This document shows positions 34,975-43,442 of a DNA stretch of 64,000 bases, in pieces; position 1 is the first letter of the stretch, and every line of letters begins with the position of its first letter. The stretch comes from Hespellia sp. (GTDB lineage: Bacteria > Bacillota > Clostridia > Lachnospirales > Lachnospiraceae). Where the stretch lies: NCBI GenBank assembly GCA_028693555.1, contig JAQUVD010000022.1:1-64000 (forward strand), read 5' to 3'. The notes below the pieces were generated by a model, which searched no databases, was not told the DNA's origin, and was given only the letters and a program-made list of their open reading frames with translations. The position numbers and the translations under genes were made by a program.

Positions 34975-36480
34975 TTACCGCCCATAAATCTTTGTCATCT
35001 TTCGAACCACGTCCGCCACTTCATCTGTGATCTGTCCCGGCACCAGTCTCCACTTCCAATTTTTCCCAAGTGTTGACGGGGTGTTGATTCTTGCTTCGCT
35101 TCCAAGACCAAGATAATCTTGAATTGGGATGATACACAAATCACTAACACTCGCCATCGCAAGCCGGATCAACTCCATCGGCATCTCTTCCTCCTTGAAA
35201 TGATAGGCATTCATATATTCCAGTGCCATCGCTTTGTCCTTCAAATCAAGCTTTCCGTACCATCCTGCTATCGTATCGTTATCATGTGTCCCCGTATAAA
35301 CTACACAGTTCTTATCATAATGCATGGGAAGATAATCACTCTCCTCCCGTGAGTCAAATGCAAACTGAAGAATTTTCATTCCCGGATAGCCGCTGTCACT
35401 TACAAGCTGGCGCACGGAATCAGTAAGGAACCCCAAGTCTTCCGCGATAATTCTCACATTGCCGAGTCGCTCTTTTAGTACGCGAAGAAAATCATAGCCC
35501 GGTCCTGCTTCCCAATGTCCATGTTCTGCTGTCTCTTCCTCTGCCGGAATAGAATAGTATTCATCGAATGCCCGAAAATGATCCAATCGCACAATATCGT
35601 ATAACTGAAAACAATATGCCAGTCTTTGAATCCACCAGTCATAATGTGTCTGTTTTTGATATTCCCAACTATACAATGGGTTTCCCCATAGCTGTCCTTG
35701 TGGTGCAAAGGAATCCGGCGGACATCCCGCCACTGCGGTCGGTTTATTATCCGCATCAAATTGAAACAAGAATGGATTTGCCCACGCGTCTGCACTGTCA
35801 AATGCAACATAGATTGGAATATCTCCGATTATCTCAACTCCATGCTCATTCGCATAGCGATGAAGACTATTCCACTGTTTCCAGAACATATATTGCTGGA
35901 ATTTGTAAAAATCAATTTCGTTTCTTTGCTCTTCCCGCATTTTCTGCATCGTCGCATATTCCCGGATACGATATGGCTTTTCCCACTGTTCCCAGCTAAT
36001 CCCGCCGAATTTATTTTTCAAAGCCATATACAAGCTGTAATCTTCAAGCCAATACGCATTCTGTAAACTGAACTGATCATACTCGTCGTTGCCGGAGAAA
36101 ATACCGGCATCTGACCTGTTTTGTGATAGAAACCGTTCATATGCTACACGCAGAATTGCAAACCGTGCAAAATACATTTTTTCATAGTCGATTCTATCTT
36201 CCTGATCACCAAAATCATATGAATCACATTCCTCTTTTGTCAGCAATCCCCAGCCAATCAACGTCTCCAGATCAATATAATAAGGATTTCCTGCAAATGT
36301 TGAAAACGACTGATAAGGTGAATCTCCATAGCCTGTTGGTCCAAGTGGAAGAATCTGCCACTTCTTCTGATTCGATTCTTTTAGGAAATCAACAAACTCA
36401 TAGGCCTCTTTTGAAAAACACCCAATGCCATATTTGGAAGGAAGTGAAGAAACAGGTAATAAAATTCCACACTCTCTCAT
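34975..36480 (-). CDS. malQ: 4-alpha-glucanotransferase (amylomaltase)
   Basis: A 501-residue GH77 enzyme of normal length. It moves glucan chains between maltodextrins. The catalytic nucleophile Asp is in VRLDHFRAF, the acid/base Glu in IIAEDLG, and the third acid in GTHDNDT. It is last in the maltodextrin operon behind the ABC transporter; glgP lies 13 kb away. A few bases after its stop the composite repeat begins. Confidence 0.96.
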   Translation of the reverse strand: MRECGILLPVSSLPSKYGIGCFSKEAYEFVDFLKESNQKKWQILPLGPTGYGDSPYQSFSTFAGNPYYIDLETLIGWGLLTKEECDSYDFGDQEDRIDYEKMYFARFAILRVAYERFLSQNRSDAGIFSGNDEYDQFSLQNAYWLEDYSLYMALKNKFGGISWEQWEKPYRIREYATMQKMREEQRNEIDFYKFQQYMFWKQWNSLHRYANEHGVEIIGDIPIYVAFDSADAWANPFLFQFDADNKPTAVAGCPPDSFAPQGQLWGNPLYSWEYQKQTHYDWWIQRLAYCFQLYDIVRLDHFRAFDEYYSIPAEEETAEHGHWEAGPGYDFLRVLKERLGNVRIIAEDLGFLTDSVRQLVSDSGYPGMKILQFAFDSREESDYLPMHYDKNCVVYTGTHDNDTIAGWYGKLDLKDKAMALEYMNAYHFKEEEMPMELIRLAMASVSDLCIIPIQDYLGLGSEARINTPSTLGKNWKWRLVPGQITDEVADVVRKMTKIYGR

Positions 36481-36517
36481 ATTTTTTATATTCCCCTTTT
36501 TTTTCTATCTATATAGT

Positions 36518-37387
36518 TTATCCCTTTACTGCTCCTGCTGCAACACCTTTGATAATATACTTTTGGCATGACAGGTAGAATACAATAATTGGTACAATTG
36601 CAAGTACTAACATTGCCATCATAGCACCCATATCAATGGATCCATAACCCCCCCGCAAATACTGAACCGCCATTGGAATCGTCGGTGCATCACTGTCCAG
36701 CACAAGCGTTGGCAGGAGATAATCGTTCCATACCCACATCGCATTTAAGATGGCAACAGTAATCATTGTCGGACGAAGAATCGGTACAATTACTTTGAAA
36801 AATGTCTGAATCGGGCTGCAACCATCCAGCATCGCAGCCTCCTCCAAAGAAATTGGAATTGCCTTGATAAATCCAGCAAACATAAAGACCGAAAGTCCGG
36901 CACCAAAGCCAACATATACAAAAATAATACCAAACATATTTCCGAGTCCCAGCATATCTGTTACCTTCGATAATGTAAACATCACCATCTGAAATGGCAC
37001 AATCATCGCAAATACAAATAAATAATATAACACACCGGAAATCTTACTGTGTACTCTGGTAATCCACCACGCAGTCATAGATGTCAAAAGAACAATTGCA
37101 ATCACAGAAAACACTGTAATAAATGCAGAACGACCTGCCGCTGTAATCAGTCCCGTTCTTCCAATGCCATTAATATAATTACCAAGTCCTGCAAAAGTCT
37201 CCGCTGTCGGAAACGCAAATGGTGCATCACTGATATACAATTTATTTTTAAACGAGTTCATTAAGACTAACAAAATCGGGACAACGAATGCAATTGCAGC
37301 CACCGAAAGAACGGCTGTCATAACAGCTCCCGTCCCTTTTGAGACTTCCATTGTCATCGGCTCTTCATTTTTCTTTTTTGCTTTCAT
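36518..37387 (-). CDS. Sugar ABC transporter permease (MalG/MsmG-like)
   Basis: A 289-residue CUT1-family permease with six membrane helices. The EAA loop contacting the ATPase is EEAAMLDGCSPIQTFFKVIVP. ATG at 37387 overlaps the previous gene's stop by one base (TAATG) and has GGAGG 13 bases upstream; the longer frame to 37492 is only overlap. It pairs with the MalF-like permease for maltodextrin import. The ATPase MsmK/MalK is not in the window and is probably shared from elsewhere, as is common in Firmicutes. Confidence 0.92.
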   Translation of the reverse strand: MKAKKKNEEPMTMEVSKGTGAVMTAVLSVAAIAFVVPILLVLMNSFKNKLYISDAPFAFPTAETFAGLGNYINGIGRTGLITAAGRSAFITVFSVIAIVLLTSMTAWWITRVHSKISGVLYYLFVFAMIVPFQMVMFTLSKVTDMLGLGNMFGIIFVYVGFGAGLSVFMFAGFIKAIPISLEEAAMLDGCSPIQTFFKVIVPILRPTMITVAILNAMWVWNDYLLPTLVLDSDAPTIPMAVQYLRGGYGSIDMGAMMAMLVLAIVPIIVFYLSCQKYIIKGVAAGAVKG

Positions 37388-38229
37388 TAGCTCTCGACCT
37401 CCTTCCGTCTTGTAAAATAAAGCTGTGTCAGTGCCAGAATGCCTACTAATATGAAGAAAATAACTGCTTTCGCCTGACCAACACCTTCCCATCCATTTCG
37501 CCCATAAAAGGTGTTATAGATATCTAATGCAAGCATCGATGTCTTCTTCGCCGGGCCTCCGGCTGTCAGTGCGTAGTTTTGATCAAACAGTTTAAATGAA
37601 TTCGTCAATGTAAGGAACAGACAAATCGTAATAGATGACATCACCATCGGTATTGTAACTTTAAACAATGCCTGCATTTTGCCTGCCCCATCAATTTTAG
37701 CTGCTTCTACCAGTTCGGTTGGTATATTCTGAATGCCTGCAATATAGATAATCATCATATATCCAATAAGCTGCCAGTTCATCAGCACCACCATTCCCCA
37801 GAATCCATATTTCGGATCCGCCGTAATCGTGACACCGAATTTAGCAAGAACACCGTTGATAATCAGCTGCCAGATATAACCAAGTACAATTCCGCCAATT
37901 AAATTCGGCATAAAAAATGTAGTGCGGAATAGATTCGTTCCTTTGACGCCTCTTGTCAGTGCATATGCAAGAATAAATGCAAATACATTCACTGTAATGA
38001 CGGAAACAACCGTGAATTTTGTTGTGAACCAGAGTGCATTCAGGAAATCTTTATTCGAAAATGCTTTGATATAATTTGTAAGTCCGACAAAATGTGCATT
38101 TGTTACTGTTGTAAATTTACAGAATGACAAAACGATTCCCATGATAAATGGAATAACAAAAAATAATGTAAATGCAATCAATGTCGGAAGAACAAAGAGC
38201 CAGAAATATTTTTTATATGCTTTCTCCAT
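37387..38229 (-). CDS. Sugar ABC transporter permease (MalF/MsmF-like)
   Basis: A 280-residue CUT1-family permease with six helices and the EAA-type loop EAAKIDGAGKMQALFKVTIP. It forms the channel with the MalG-like protein. A leader hairpin separates it from the binding-protein gene upstream, which would lower its expression relative to the receptor, as usual for such operons. Confidence 0.92.
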   Translation of the reverse strand: MEKAYKKYFWLFVLPTLIAFTLFFVIPFIMGIVLSFCKFTTVTNAHFVGLTNYIKAFSNKDFLNALWFTTKFTVVSVITVNVFAFILAYALTRGVKGTNLFRTTFFMPNLIGGIVLGYIWQLIINGVLAKFGVTITADPKYGFWGMVVLMNWQLIGYMMIIYIAGIQNIPTELVEAAKIDGAGKMQALFKVTIPMVMSSITICLFLTLTNSFKLFDQNYALTAGGPAKKTSMLALDIYNTFYGRNGWEGVGQAKAVIFFILVGILALTQLYFTRRKEVES

Positions 38230-38286
38230 TTGTAGACCTTCCTTTTCTTATATAGAAGCTATATCGTCACTGACACGCCTCTTTCT

Positions 38287-38323
38287 AAAAAAGGTGGGGC
38301 ATTATGAATCTTCTGCCTCACCC
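38287..38323 (-). terminator. Intercistronic attenuator between binding protein and permease genes
   Basis: On the minus strand a GGGTGAGGCA / TGCCCCACC stem (38293-38323, one mismatch) is followed by TTTTTT (38292-38287). Partial termination here would give more binding protein than permease. Confidence 0.6.
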
Positions 38324-38358
38324 TCCTGCTTCATTGTTTGTGACTAAATCCAATTTGA

Positions 38359-39693
38359 TTATTCTGCAGTTGCCTCTTTCTCTGTTTTCCAATCTGCAAC
38401 TGTATCTTTTACCACCTGATCCCACTCTTCACTTCCCGTTGCATACTGAAGAAGTGCTGCTCCATAGTTATCTTTGAATGTTTGACTTGGGAAGGTCTGG
38501 AAATCCCATGATACAGAAGTCAGGTCTGTGTCACTCATATATCTGATTACTTCTTTTGCTAATGGATCTGCCGGTGATTCCTCTTCTAAGAACGTATTAA
38601 ACGGTGTGATAAAACCAAGGTCATTTGTCACCATTTTCTTTCCCTCATCTGAACTGAATACCCATTTCACAAAGTCAAGTGATGCTTTTTGGTCTTCTTC
38701 TGATGCTTCACTGTTTACTGAAAAATAGTTCTCTGTACCAATACAAATTCCCTGAGATTCATCTCCATCCATTCCAGTGTAAATTGGAAGGAACTTGATA
38801 TTATCTTCTGTTACCACATTTCCTTCAACCTGACTAATCTGTCCCCATGCCCAATTGCCGTTCTGAACCATTGCAGCTTTTCCTAATGCGAATTCTGCCA
38901 TAGAATCATCAACTGATTTTGAACCCACCATAGAAGGCTCTGTGCAAGAATTGTTCAAATATAAATCAAATGTGTTCTTGAAATTATCGCTGTATTTAAA
39001 TGTAATTTCATCTTCATCTGTAACGCCCGCATCTTCATATTCATAGTGAATTGGAAGGTTCATTAAATGAGTCTGCCATCTCCAGTCCTCACCCGGTGCA
39101 AATGATGTAGAAGCAAATACTCCTTCAATTCCAAGTTCATCTTTTCTGGCCTGCATATCTTCTGAAACTTCTTTCAGTTTGTCAAAGCTGTTAATATCTT
39201 CCATAGATGCTGCTTTTGCTCCACTGAGTGCGAAGTATTTATCCATGATTGCCTGATTGTAAATGATACCATATCCCTCCTCCAAATAAGGAATACCATA
39301 AACACCATCGCCATCTTTGATTGCAAGGTCCTGATCTAACAGCATATCATATAGGTCTGAATCGGAAAGGTCTGCGCAATAATCTTTCCATGCATTGTAG
39401 CCTGTCGGTCCATTTATCTGGAATAACGTAGGTGCATCTGATTTTGCAATTTCTGACTTTAGTGTCTGCTCATACTGGTTGGATGCCGCTGTCTTGACTT
39501 TTACTTCAACGCCTGTCTCCTCCGTGTATTTTTTTGCAATGTCTTCCCAGACCTCTGCAACCTCCGGTTTAAAGTTCAGATAATAAACAGAACCTTCATC
39601 TGATTCTGCAGACTTTGAGCTGCCACAACCAACTGCCAGTCCGGCTACCATAGCTGCTGCCAATGCTACCGATAAAACTTTTTTCATTTTCAT
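38359..39693 (-). CDS. Sugar ABC transporter substrate-binding lipoprotein (maltodextrin type)
   Basis: A 444-residue lipoprotein with lipobox AVGC (Cys near residue 23) followed by the family-1 binding-protein fold (FKPEVAEVWEDIAKKYTEETG; NGNWAWGQI). It should capture maltooligosaccharides on the cell surface and deliver them to the two permeases downstream. Assignment of the sugar rests on the malQ gene in the same operon. TATAAT near 39750 is a likely -10. Confidence 0.9.
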   Translation of the reverse strand: MKMKKVLSVALAAAMVAGLAVGCGSSKSAESDEGSVYYLNFKPEVAEVWEDIAKKYTEETGVEVKVKTAASNQYEQTLKSEIAKSDAPTLFQINGPTGYNAWKDYCADLSDSDLYDMLLDQDLAIKDGDGVYGIPYLEEGYGIIYNQAIMDKYFALSGAKAASMEDINSFDKLKEVSEDMQARKDELGIEGVFASTSFAPGEDWRWQTHLMNLPIHYEYEDAGVTDEDEITFKYSDNFKNTFDLYLNNSCTEPSMVGSKSVDDSMAEFALGKAAMVQNGNWAWGQISQVEGNVVTEDNIKFLPIYTGMDGDESQGICIGTENYFSVNSEASEEDQKASLDFVKWVFSSDEGKKMVTNDLGFITPFNTFLEEESPADPLAKEVIRYMSDTDLTSVSWDFQTFPSQTFKDNYGAALLQYATGSEEWDQVVKDTVADWKTEKEATAE

Positions 39694-39781
39694 AATCTCT
39701 TCCTCTCTTTTCTTGAACGCTTCTTACATTTTCTTCGTTCCTGATAAATTCATTATAAGAAAGATTATGCACATAAAAAAT

Positions 39782-39838
39782 AAAACAAATTCCGGAAACA
39801 TGTTCTTTTTTCAAGATTCATGTTCTGGAATTTGTTTT
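39782..39838. terminator. Bidirectional hairpin terminator after the CcdA-TlpA gene
   Basis: AAACAAATTCC pairs with GGAATTTGTTT and ACATG with CATGT in a stem of about 20 positions with one or two bulges, flanked by T-runs on both strands (TTTTATTTTTTATG on minus, TTTTTTAA on plus). It separates the redox operon from the maltodextrin promoter. Confidence 0.7.
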
Positions 39839-39849
39839 TTAATACTCAT

Positions 39850-41112
39850 TTATTTGTTTGCATCCATCGTCTGCTTTACAATATTTTTCATTGTATCCGC
39901 TGGAATTGCACCTCTTACCTGTCCATAGATATTTCCATCTACATCGATCATGTAAGTAGTTGGGAAGGAGCTGATTCCAAATTTCTGAAATGTCCCGCCC
40001 CCTTCATCCATAAGAACCGGATAAGAATATTCATTTTCATTCAGGAAACTCTGAATACTTTCCTGACTTCCTTCCTGACCATACTTCGGTGCCGCAACAC
40101 CAAGAATCACAACATCCTCTTCATTCTTTCCATAAGATTCATACAAAGCCTGTATATCTGGCATCTCTGCTCTACACGGCGGGCACCATGTCGCCCAGAA
40201 ATTTAAAAATACCACCTTTCCTTTGTAGTCTGAGATAGAATGTGCAACTCCGTTTTGATCAGTGAGTGTGAATTCTGGTACGGGAACTACCTTGCTGGTC
40301 TGTTTTGAATCCTCTTGTTCTGTCTTGTTTTGATCAGATTCACTTTCTTGCTTTGGTTCTTTTTCCGTTTTCACACTCTGCTCTGTTTTGGTAGATACAT
40401 AGCCTGTTATATTATTGAACATTCCCGAGAAGGTCATTACCCCCATAAAAATCATCAAAAGTGCTGCGATTTTTACCGTGTACTTTAACATACCACGTCT
40501 TTTTTGGAAAAAGCTAAGAATACTTCCAGTAAAGATTCCAACTAGCAAGAACGGAATTCCAAATCCAAGAACGTAGACTGCAATCAGCCCTGCTGCCTTT
40601 ATCATCGTGCCGGAAGTTCCTGCCATAAGAACCACACTGCCCAAAATCGGACCCACACATGGTGTCCATGCAAAGCTAAATGTAAATCCGAGTAGAAATG
40701 CGACTGCCGGCCCCATCGTCCATTTATCGAGAGAAAAATGTAGTCTATGCTCGCGTTCCAGTGCCATGGACTGTCCAAATGCTCCCATCTGATATAGCCC
40801 GAACAAAATCATAATCACGCCGCTGATTCGTGCAAACAAAAGCCTGTTGCCCTGAAAGAACTGTCCCAAAGCCGTAAAACCAAACCCTAACAGGAAAAAT
40901 GTAAAACTAATTCCAAGTACGAAAAATAAACTGTTTAGAAAGGTTTTTCCCCTTGGATACACAATTTTACCTTCTGAGTCTGTGCGCCCTCCGCCCGCCA
41001 GATATCCTAGATAAACAGGAACAAGTGGCAGTACACAGGGTGAAAGGAAGCTCAGGACTCCCTGTAAAAACACAGTGAGCAAAGGAATGCTCGTATCGAA
41101 TTGTAAGTTCAT
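39850..41112 (-). CDS. CcdA-type membrane thiol transporter fused to a TlpA/ResA-like thioredoxin
   Basis: A 420-residue fusion. Residues 1-235 form a six-helix CcdA/DsbD-beta domain with its redox cysteines in SPCVLP (Cys26) and TPCVGP (Cys152). A Lys/Glu/Gln/Ser-rich linker (241-275) leads to an extracytoplasmic thioredoxin domain with WCPPC at residues 309-313. It carries electrons from cytoplasmic thioredoxin across the membrane to reduce disulfides outside. It follows the RclA-like flavoprotein by 17 bases in the Rrf2-headed operon, so the three probably respond to thiol or oxidative stress. Confidence 0.92.
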   Translation of the reverse strand: MNLQFDTSIPLLTVFLQGVLSFLSPCVLPLVPVYLGYLAGGGRTDSEGKIVYPRGKTFLNSLFFVLGISFTFFLLGFGFTALGQFFQGNRLLFARISGVIMILFGLYQMGAFGQSMALEREHRLHFSLDKWTMGPAVAFLLGFTFSFAWTPCVGPILGSVVLMAGTSGTMIKAAGLIAVYVLGFGIPFLLVGIFTGSILSFFQKRRGMLKYTVKIAALLMIFMGVMTFSGMFNNITGYVSTKTEQSVKTEKEPKQESESDQNKTEQEDSKQTSKVVPVPEFTLTDQNGVAHSISDYKGKVVFLNFWATWCPPCRAEMPDIQALYESYGKNEEDVVILGVAAPKYGQEGSQESIQSFLNENEYSYPVLMDEGGGTFQKFGISSFPTTYMIDVDGNIYGQVRGAIPADTMKNIVKQTMDANK

Positions 41113-41129
41113 TTTCTACCTCCAAATGA

Positions 41130-42497
41130 TCATGGTATCATGCCAAGCAGATCGTTGAAAGACTCACTCATCGTCGGATGCGTATAGATGGAATCCCGCA
41201 GCACCTGATATGGAATCTTTTGATCCATTGCCAGCTTGATTAAGTTAATAAGTTCATATGATTCTACTGCAAATAAGTGTGCACCCAGAATCAGATCCGT
41301 ATCCTGCTGAACAATCACTTTCATCATTCCCTCTGGCTTTTGCAGTACCTGCGCTTTTGGAATTGCCATAACCGGAAGCTTTGCCTTCTTGATTGCATAG
41401 CCTTTATCCAAAGCCTGTTGTTCAGTCAGCCCCACACGGGAAAGCGGTGGATCAAGAAATACCGTGTAAGGTACTTCGCCCCTGTTTTTCGTGCTTCTGT
41501 TTCCATCACCGATAAGCTGTGATTTCACGATACGGCTATCATCCAAAGAAATATAAGTAAACTGAAGTCCTCCGACCACATCTCCCATTGCCCATATGTG
41601 AGGCACAGAAGTCTGTAGATATTCATTTACTGAGACAGCACCGCGCTCTGTTACCTCTACACCTGCATTTTCAAGTTTCAGGTTCTTTATATTTGGTCTT
41701 CTTCCCGTTGCAACAAGAACTGCTTCTGCATTCAGATTCTTTTCGCCCTGCGCATTTTTGATGGTCACGATTGCCCTGTCAGCCTCATCTGTAATGGATA
41801 AAATCTGTGTCTCAAAGAGAATTTCAACTCCCCTGTCTGTCATACTCTGATACACAACCTGTGCGATTTCTTCATCCTCTCTTGGAATAAAACGATTTCC
41901 ATCCTGAATGACCGTCACTTTAGAACCAAAATTTATATAGTACGAAGCAAACTCTAAACCAATATATCCGCCACCAATAATTACAAGTTCCTTTGGAAGT
42001 TCTTCCAGCTCCATCATTGTTTCACTTGTATAGACATATTTGCTCGCCTTCAAACCCTCTATCTCCGGGATAAATGGTGCTGCGCCCGTATTGATATAAA
42101 TATGTTCTCCGTATAGAGCAAATGACTCCTGCTGATTTGTAACCTGAATCTGATGATCATCCACAAATGCAGCCTCCCCTACAACGACATCTACACCCTG
42201 GGAAATACCCTTTTGATAATTCTTTTCCCGCAGTCTTGCGGTGAGTTCTCTTTTGTCCTGTATTGCTTTTTTATAACGACTCGCTTTGTCCTTCTGACTT
42301 CCACCAAATTGCTTTGAAATGCGCGCCTGATTTTCTAAGAATTTCGTAGGAATGCAGGCTACATTGATGCAGGTACCACCAAACATTTTTTCCGATTTTT
42401 CAACAATTGCAACTTTCTCACCTTTTGATGCAAGGGCACCTGCCAGTGTCTTACTTCCTTTTCCAAATCCTATCATAATGTGATCATATTTTTTCAT
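41130..42497 (-). CDS. Pyridine nucleotide-disulfide oxidoreductase (RclA-like)
   Basis: A 455-residue flavoprotein disulfide reductase. The redox motif is GGTCINVACIPTK with Cys43 and Cys48; NAD-binding GGGYIGLEFASYY lies at about 170, and the C-terminal dimerisation domain ends with YTHPTMSE, which holds the catalytic His. The N-terminus IMIGFGKGSKTLAG and the CINxxCIPTK motif are closest to RclA/YkgC, which protects against reactive chlorine, rather than mercuric or glutathione reductase. ATG at 42497 follows GGAGG. The adjacent Rrf2 regulator and membrane thiol shuttle support a redox-stress role. Confidence 0.85.
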   Translation of the reverse strand: MKKYDHIMIGFGKGSKTLAGALASKGEKVAIVEKSEKMFGGTCINVACIPTKFLENQARISKQFGGSQKDKASRYKKAIQDKRELTARLREKNYQKGISQGVDVVVGEAAFVDDHQIQVTNQQESFALYGEHIYINTGAAPFIPEIEGLKASKYVYTSETMMELEELPKELVIIGGGYIGLEFASYYINFGSKVTVIQDGNRFIPREDEEIAQVVYQSMTDRGVEILFETQILSITDEADRAIVTIKNAQGEKNLNAEAVLVATGRRPNIKNLKLENAGVEVTERGAVSVNEYLQTSVPHIWAMGDVVGGLQFTYISLDDSRIVKSQLIGDGNRSTKNRGEVPYTVFLDPPLSRVGLTEQQALDKGYAIKKAKLPVMAIPKAQVLQKPEGMMKVIVQQDTDLILGAHLFAVESYELINLIKLAMDQKIPYQVLRDSIYTHPTMSESFNDLLGMIP

Positions 42498-42498
42498 A

Positions 42499-42915
42499 TT
42501 ATTTTCCTCCAAATATCTGATTGTCAATATCTTGAATCGTAATCGATTCTAGTTTTTTCCTACACTGCTCGTCCAGCTCCTGATAAATGCCATCCATAAT
42601 CTCAGACATACCGGAGGCTACCAGACACTCCATATCCATATCCCCGCTGTGCCATGATGCGCCCACGAACCGCACATCAAGTGCCTCTGCCACCTTCGCC
42701 AGTGAAACCTCCTTCGCCTCTTTACTGAAACGATATCCTCCGGCGATGCCTTCCTTCGTCTCAACTAAGCCTGACTTTTTTAACTTTGACATAACTTTTC
42801 TAACCCGCGCAGCATTCGTACAGATATTCCCAGCCAGCTCTTCGCTCGATAAATTGCAGTTTTTATGATTCAGGTATACCAGCGCATGAACACCAATATT
42901 AAATATACCGTCCAC
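42499..42915 (-). CDS. Rrf2-family transcriptional regulator
   Basis: A 138-residue winged-helix protein with the Rrf2 pattern: EELAGNICTNAARVRKVMSKL (read as two helices) and the wing GLVETKEGIAGGYRF. Two cysteines occur outside the HTH (CLVASG and CRKKL) but the three-Cys cluster of IscR/NsrR is absent, so it probably senses by other means, as YwnA-like proteins do. It heads the operon with the flavoprotein and the thiol shuttle and most likely represses it. Confidence 0.88.
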   Translation of the reverse strand: MDGIFNIGVHALVYLNHKNCNLSSEELAGNICTNAARVRKVMSKLKKSGLVETKEGIAGGYRFSKEAKEVSLAKVAEALDVRFVGASWHSGDMDMECLVASGMSEIMDGIYQELDEQCRKKLESITIQDIDNQIFGGK

Positions 42916-42932
42916 TCTCTTTCTCTCCTTTC

Positions 42933-42951
42933 TGTAATTTTTTTAGTTACA
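42933..42951 (-). promoter_or_regulatory. Possible Rrf2 operator
   Basis: An inverted repeat TGTAA-(9)-TTACA lies 18-36 bases upstream of the Rrf2 start, close to an AT-rich promoter region. Rrf2 regulators commonly bind such short AT-rich inverted repeats at their own promoter. Confidence 0.35.
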
Positions 42952-43098
42952 TTTTATATTTGTAATAATATCGTATACAGTTTAAATTGTCAAGTGTTTT
43001 TTGAAATGCTTCTACTTTTCACTTGCATATGCCTGATTGTCATGTTAAATTTAAAGCGAAACAATACCAATCAAACAAATAAGAGGAGTACGTACAAC

Positions 43099-43377
43099 AT
43101 GACAAATTTTGAAGATGATATAATCGAAGTTGAATCAATTTCATTGGAAATGGAGGACGGAACCACGCAAGAATTTGCTATTCTGGAATATATCGAATTT
43201 GAAGGAAAAGATTATGTAATTATTGCTGATCTGGTAGATGACGCTATCGGATTTGAACAATATATCTATGGTTATACCAAAGATGGCGATGAGCTGAATT
43301 TGGAATATATTGAAGATGATGATCTTTATTTGAGAATTGCAGATTCACTTCCTGATGGAGATGAAGACGAAGAATAG
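43099..43377 (+). CDS. DUF1292 protein
   Basis: A 92-residue acidic protein of the DUF1292 family, with ISLEMEDGTTQEFAILEYIEF and DYVIIADL typical of the fold. Members are small cytoplasmic proteins of unknown role found throughout Firmicutes. ATG at 43099 has AAGAGGAG upstream; the upstream extension of the frame is hydrophobic and unsupported. It stands alone. Confidence 0.85.
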   Translation: MTNFEDDIIEVESISLEMEDGTTQEFAILEYIEFEGKDYVIIADLVDDAIGFEQYIYGYTKDGDELNLEYIEDDDLYLRIADSLPDGDEDEE

Positions 43378-43393
43378 GTTTCCATTAATCATG

Positions 43394-43430
43394 AAAGCAG
43401 GACGAAGTGATAGATACTTCGTCCTGCTTT
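43394..43430. terminator. Bidirectional terminator between the DUF1292 gene and the sensory operon
   Basis: AAAGCAGGACGAAGT (43394-43408) pairs perfectly with ACTTCGTCCTGCTTT (43416-43430), followed by TTCT on plus; the convergent gene's stop is 13 bases beyond. Confidence 0.8.
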
Positions 43431-43442
43431 TCTGTCCTTCTA

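Noticed and set aside
41130-42497. Mercuric reductase.
   Set aside because: It lacks the C-terminal vicinal cysteines and a mer context; the N-terminus fits RclA-like proteins.
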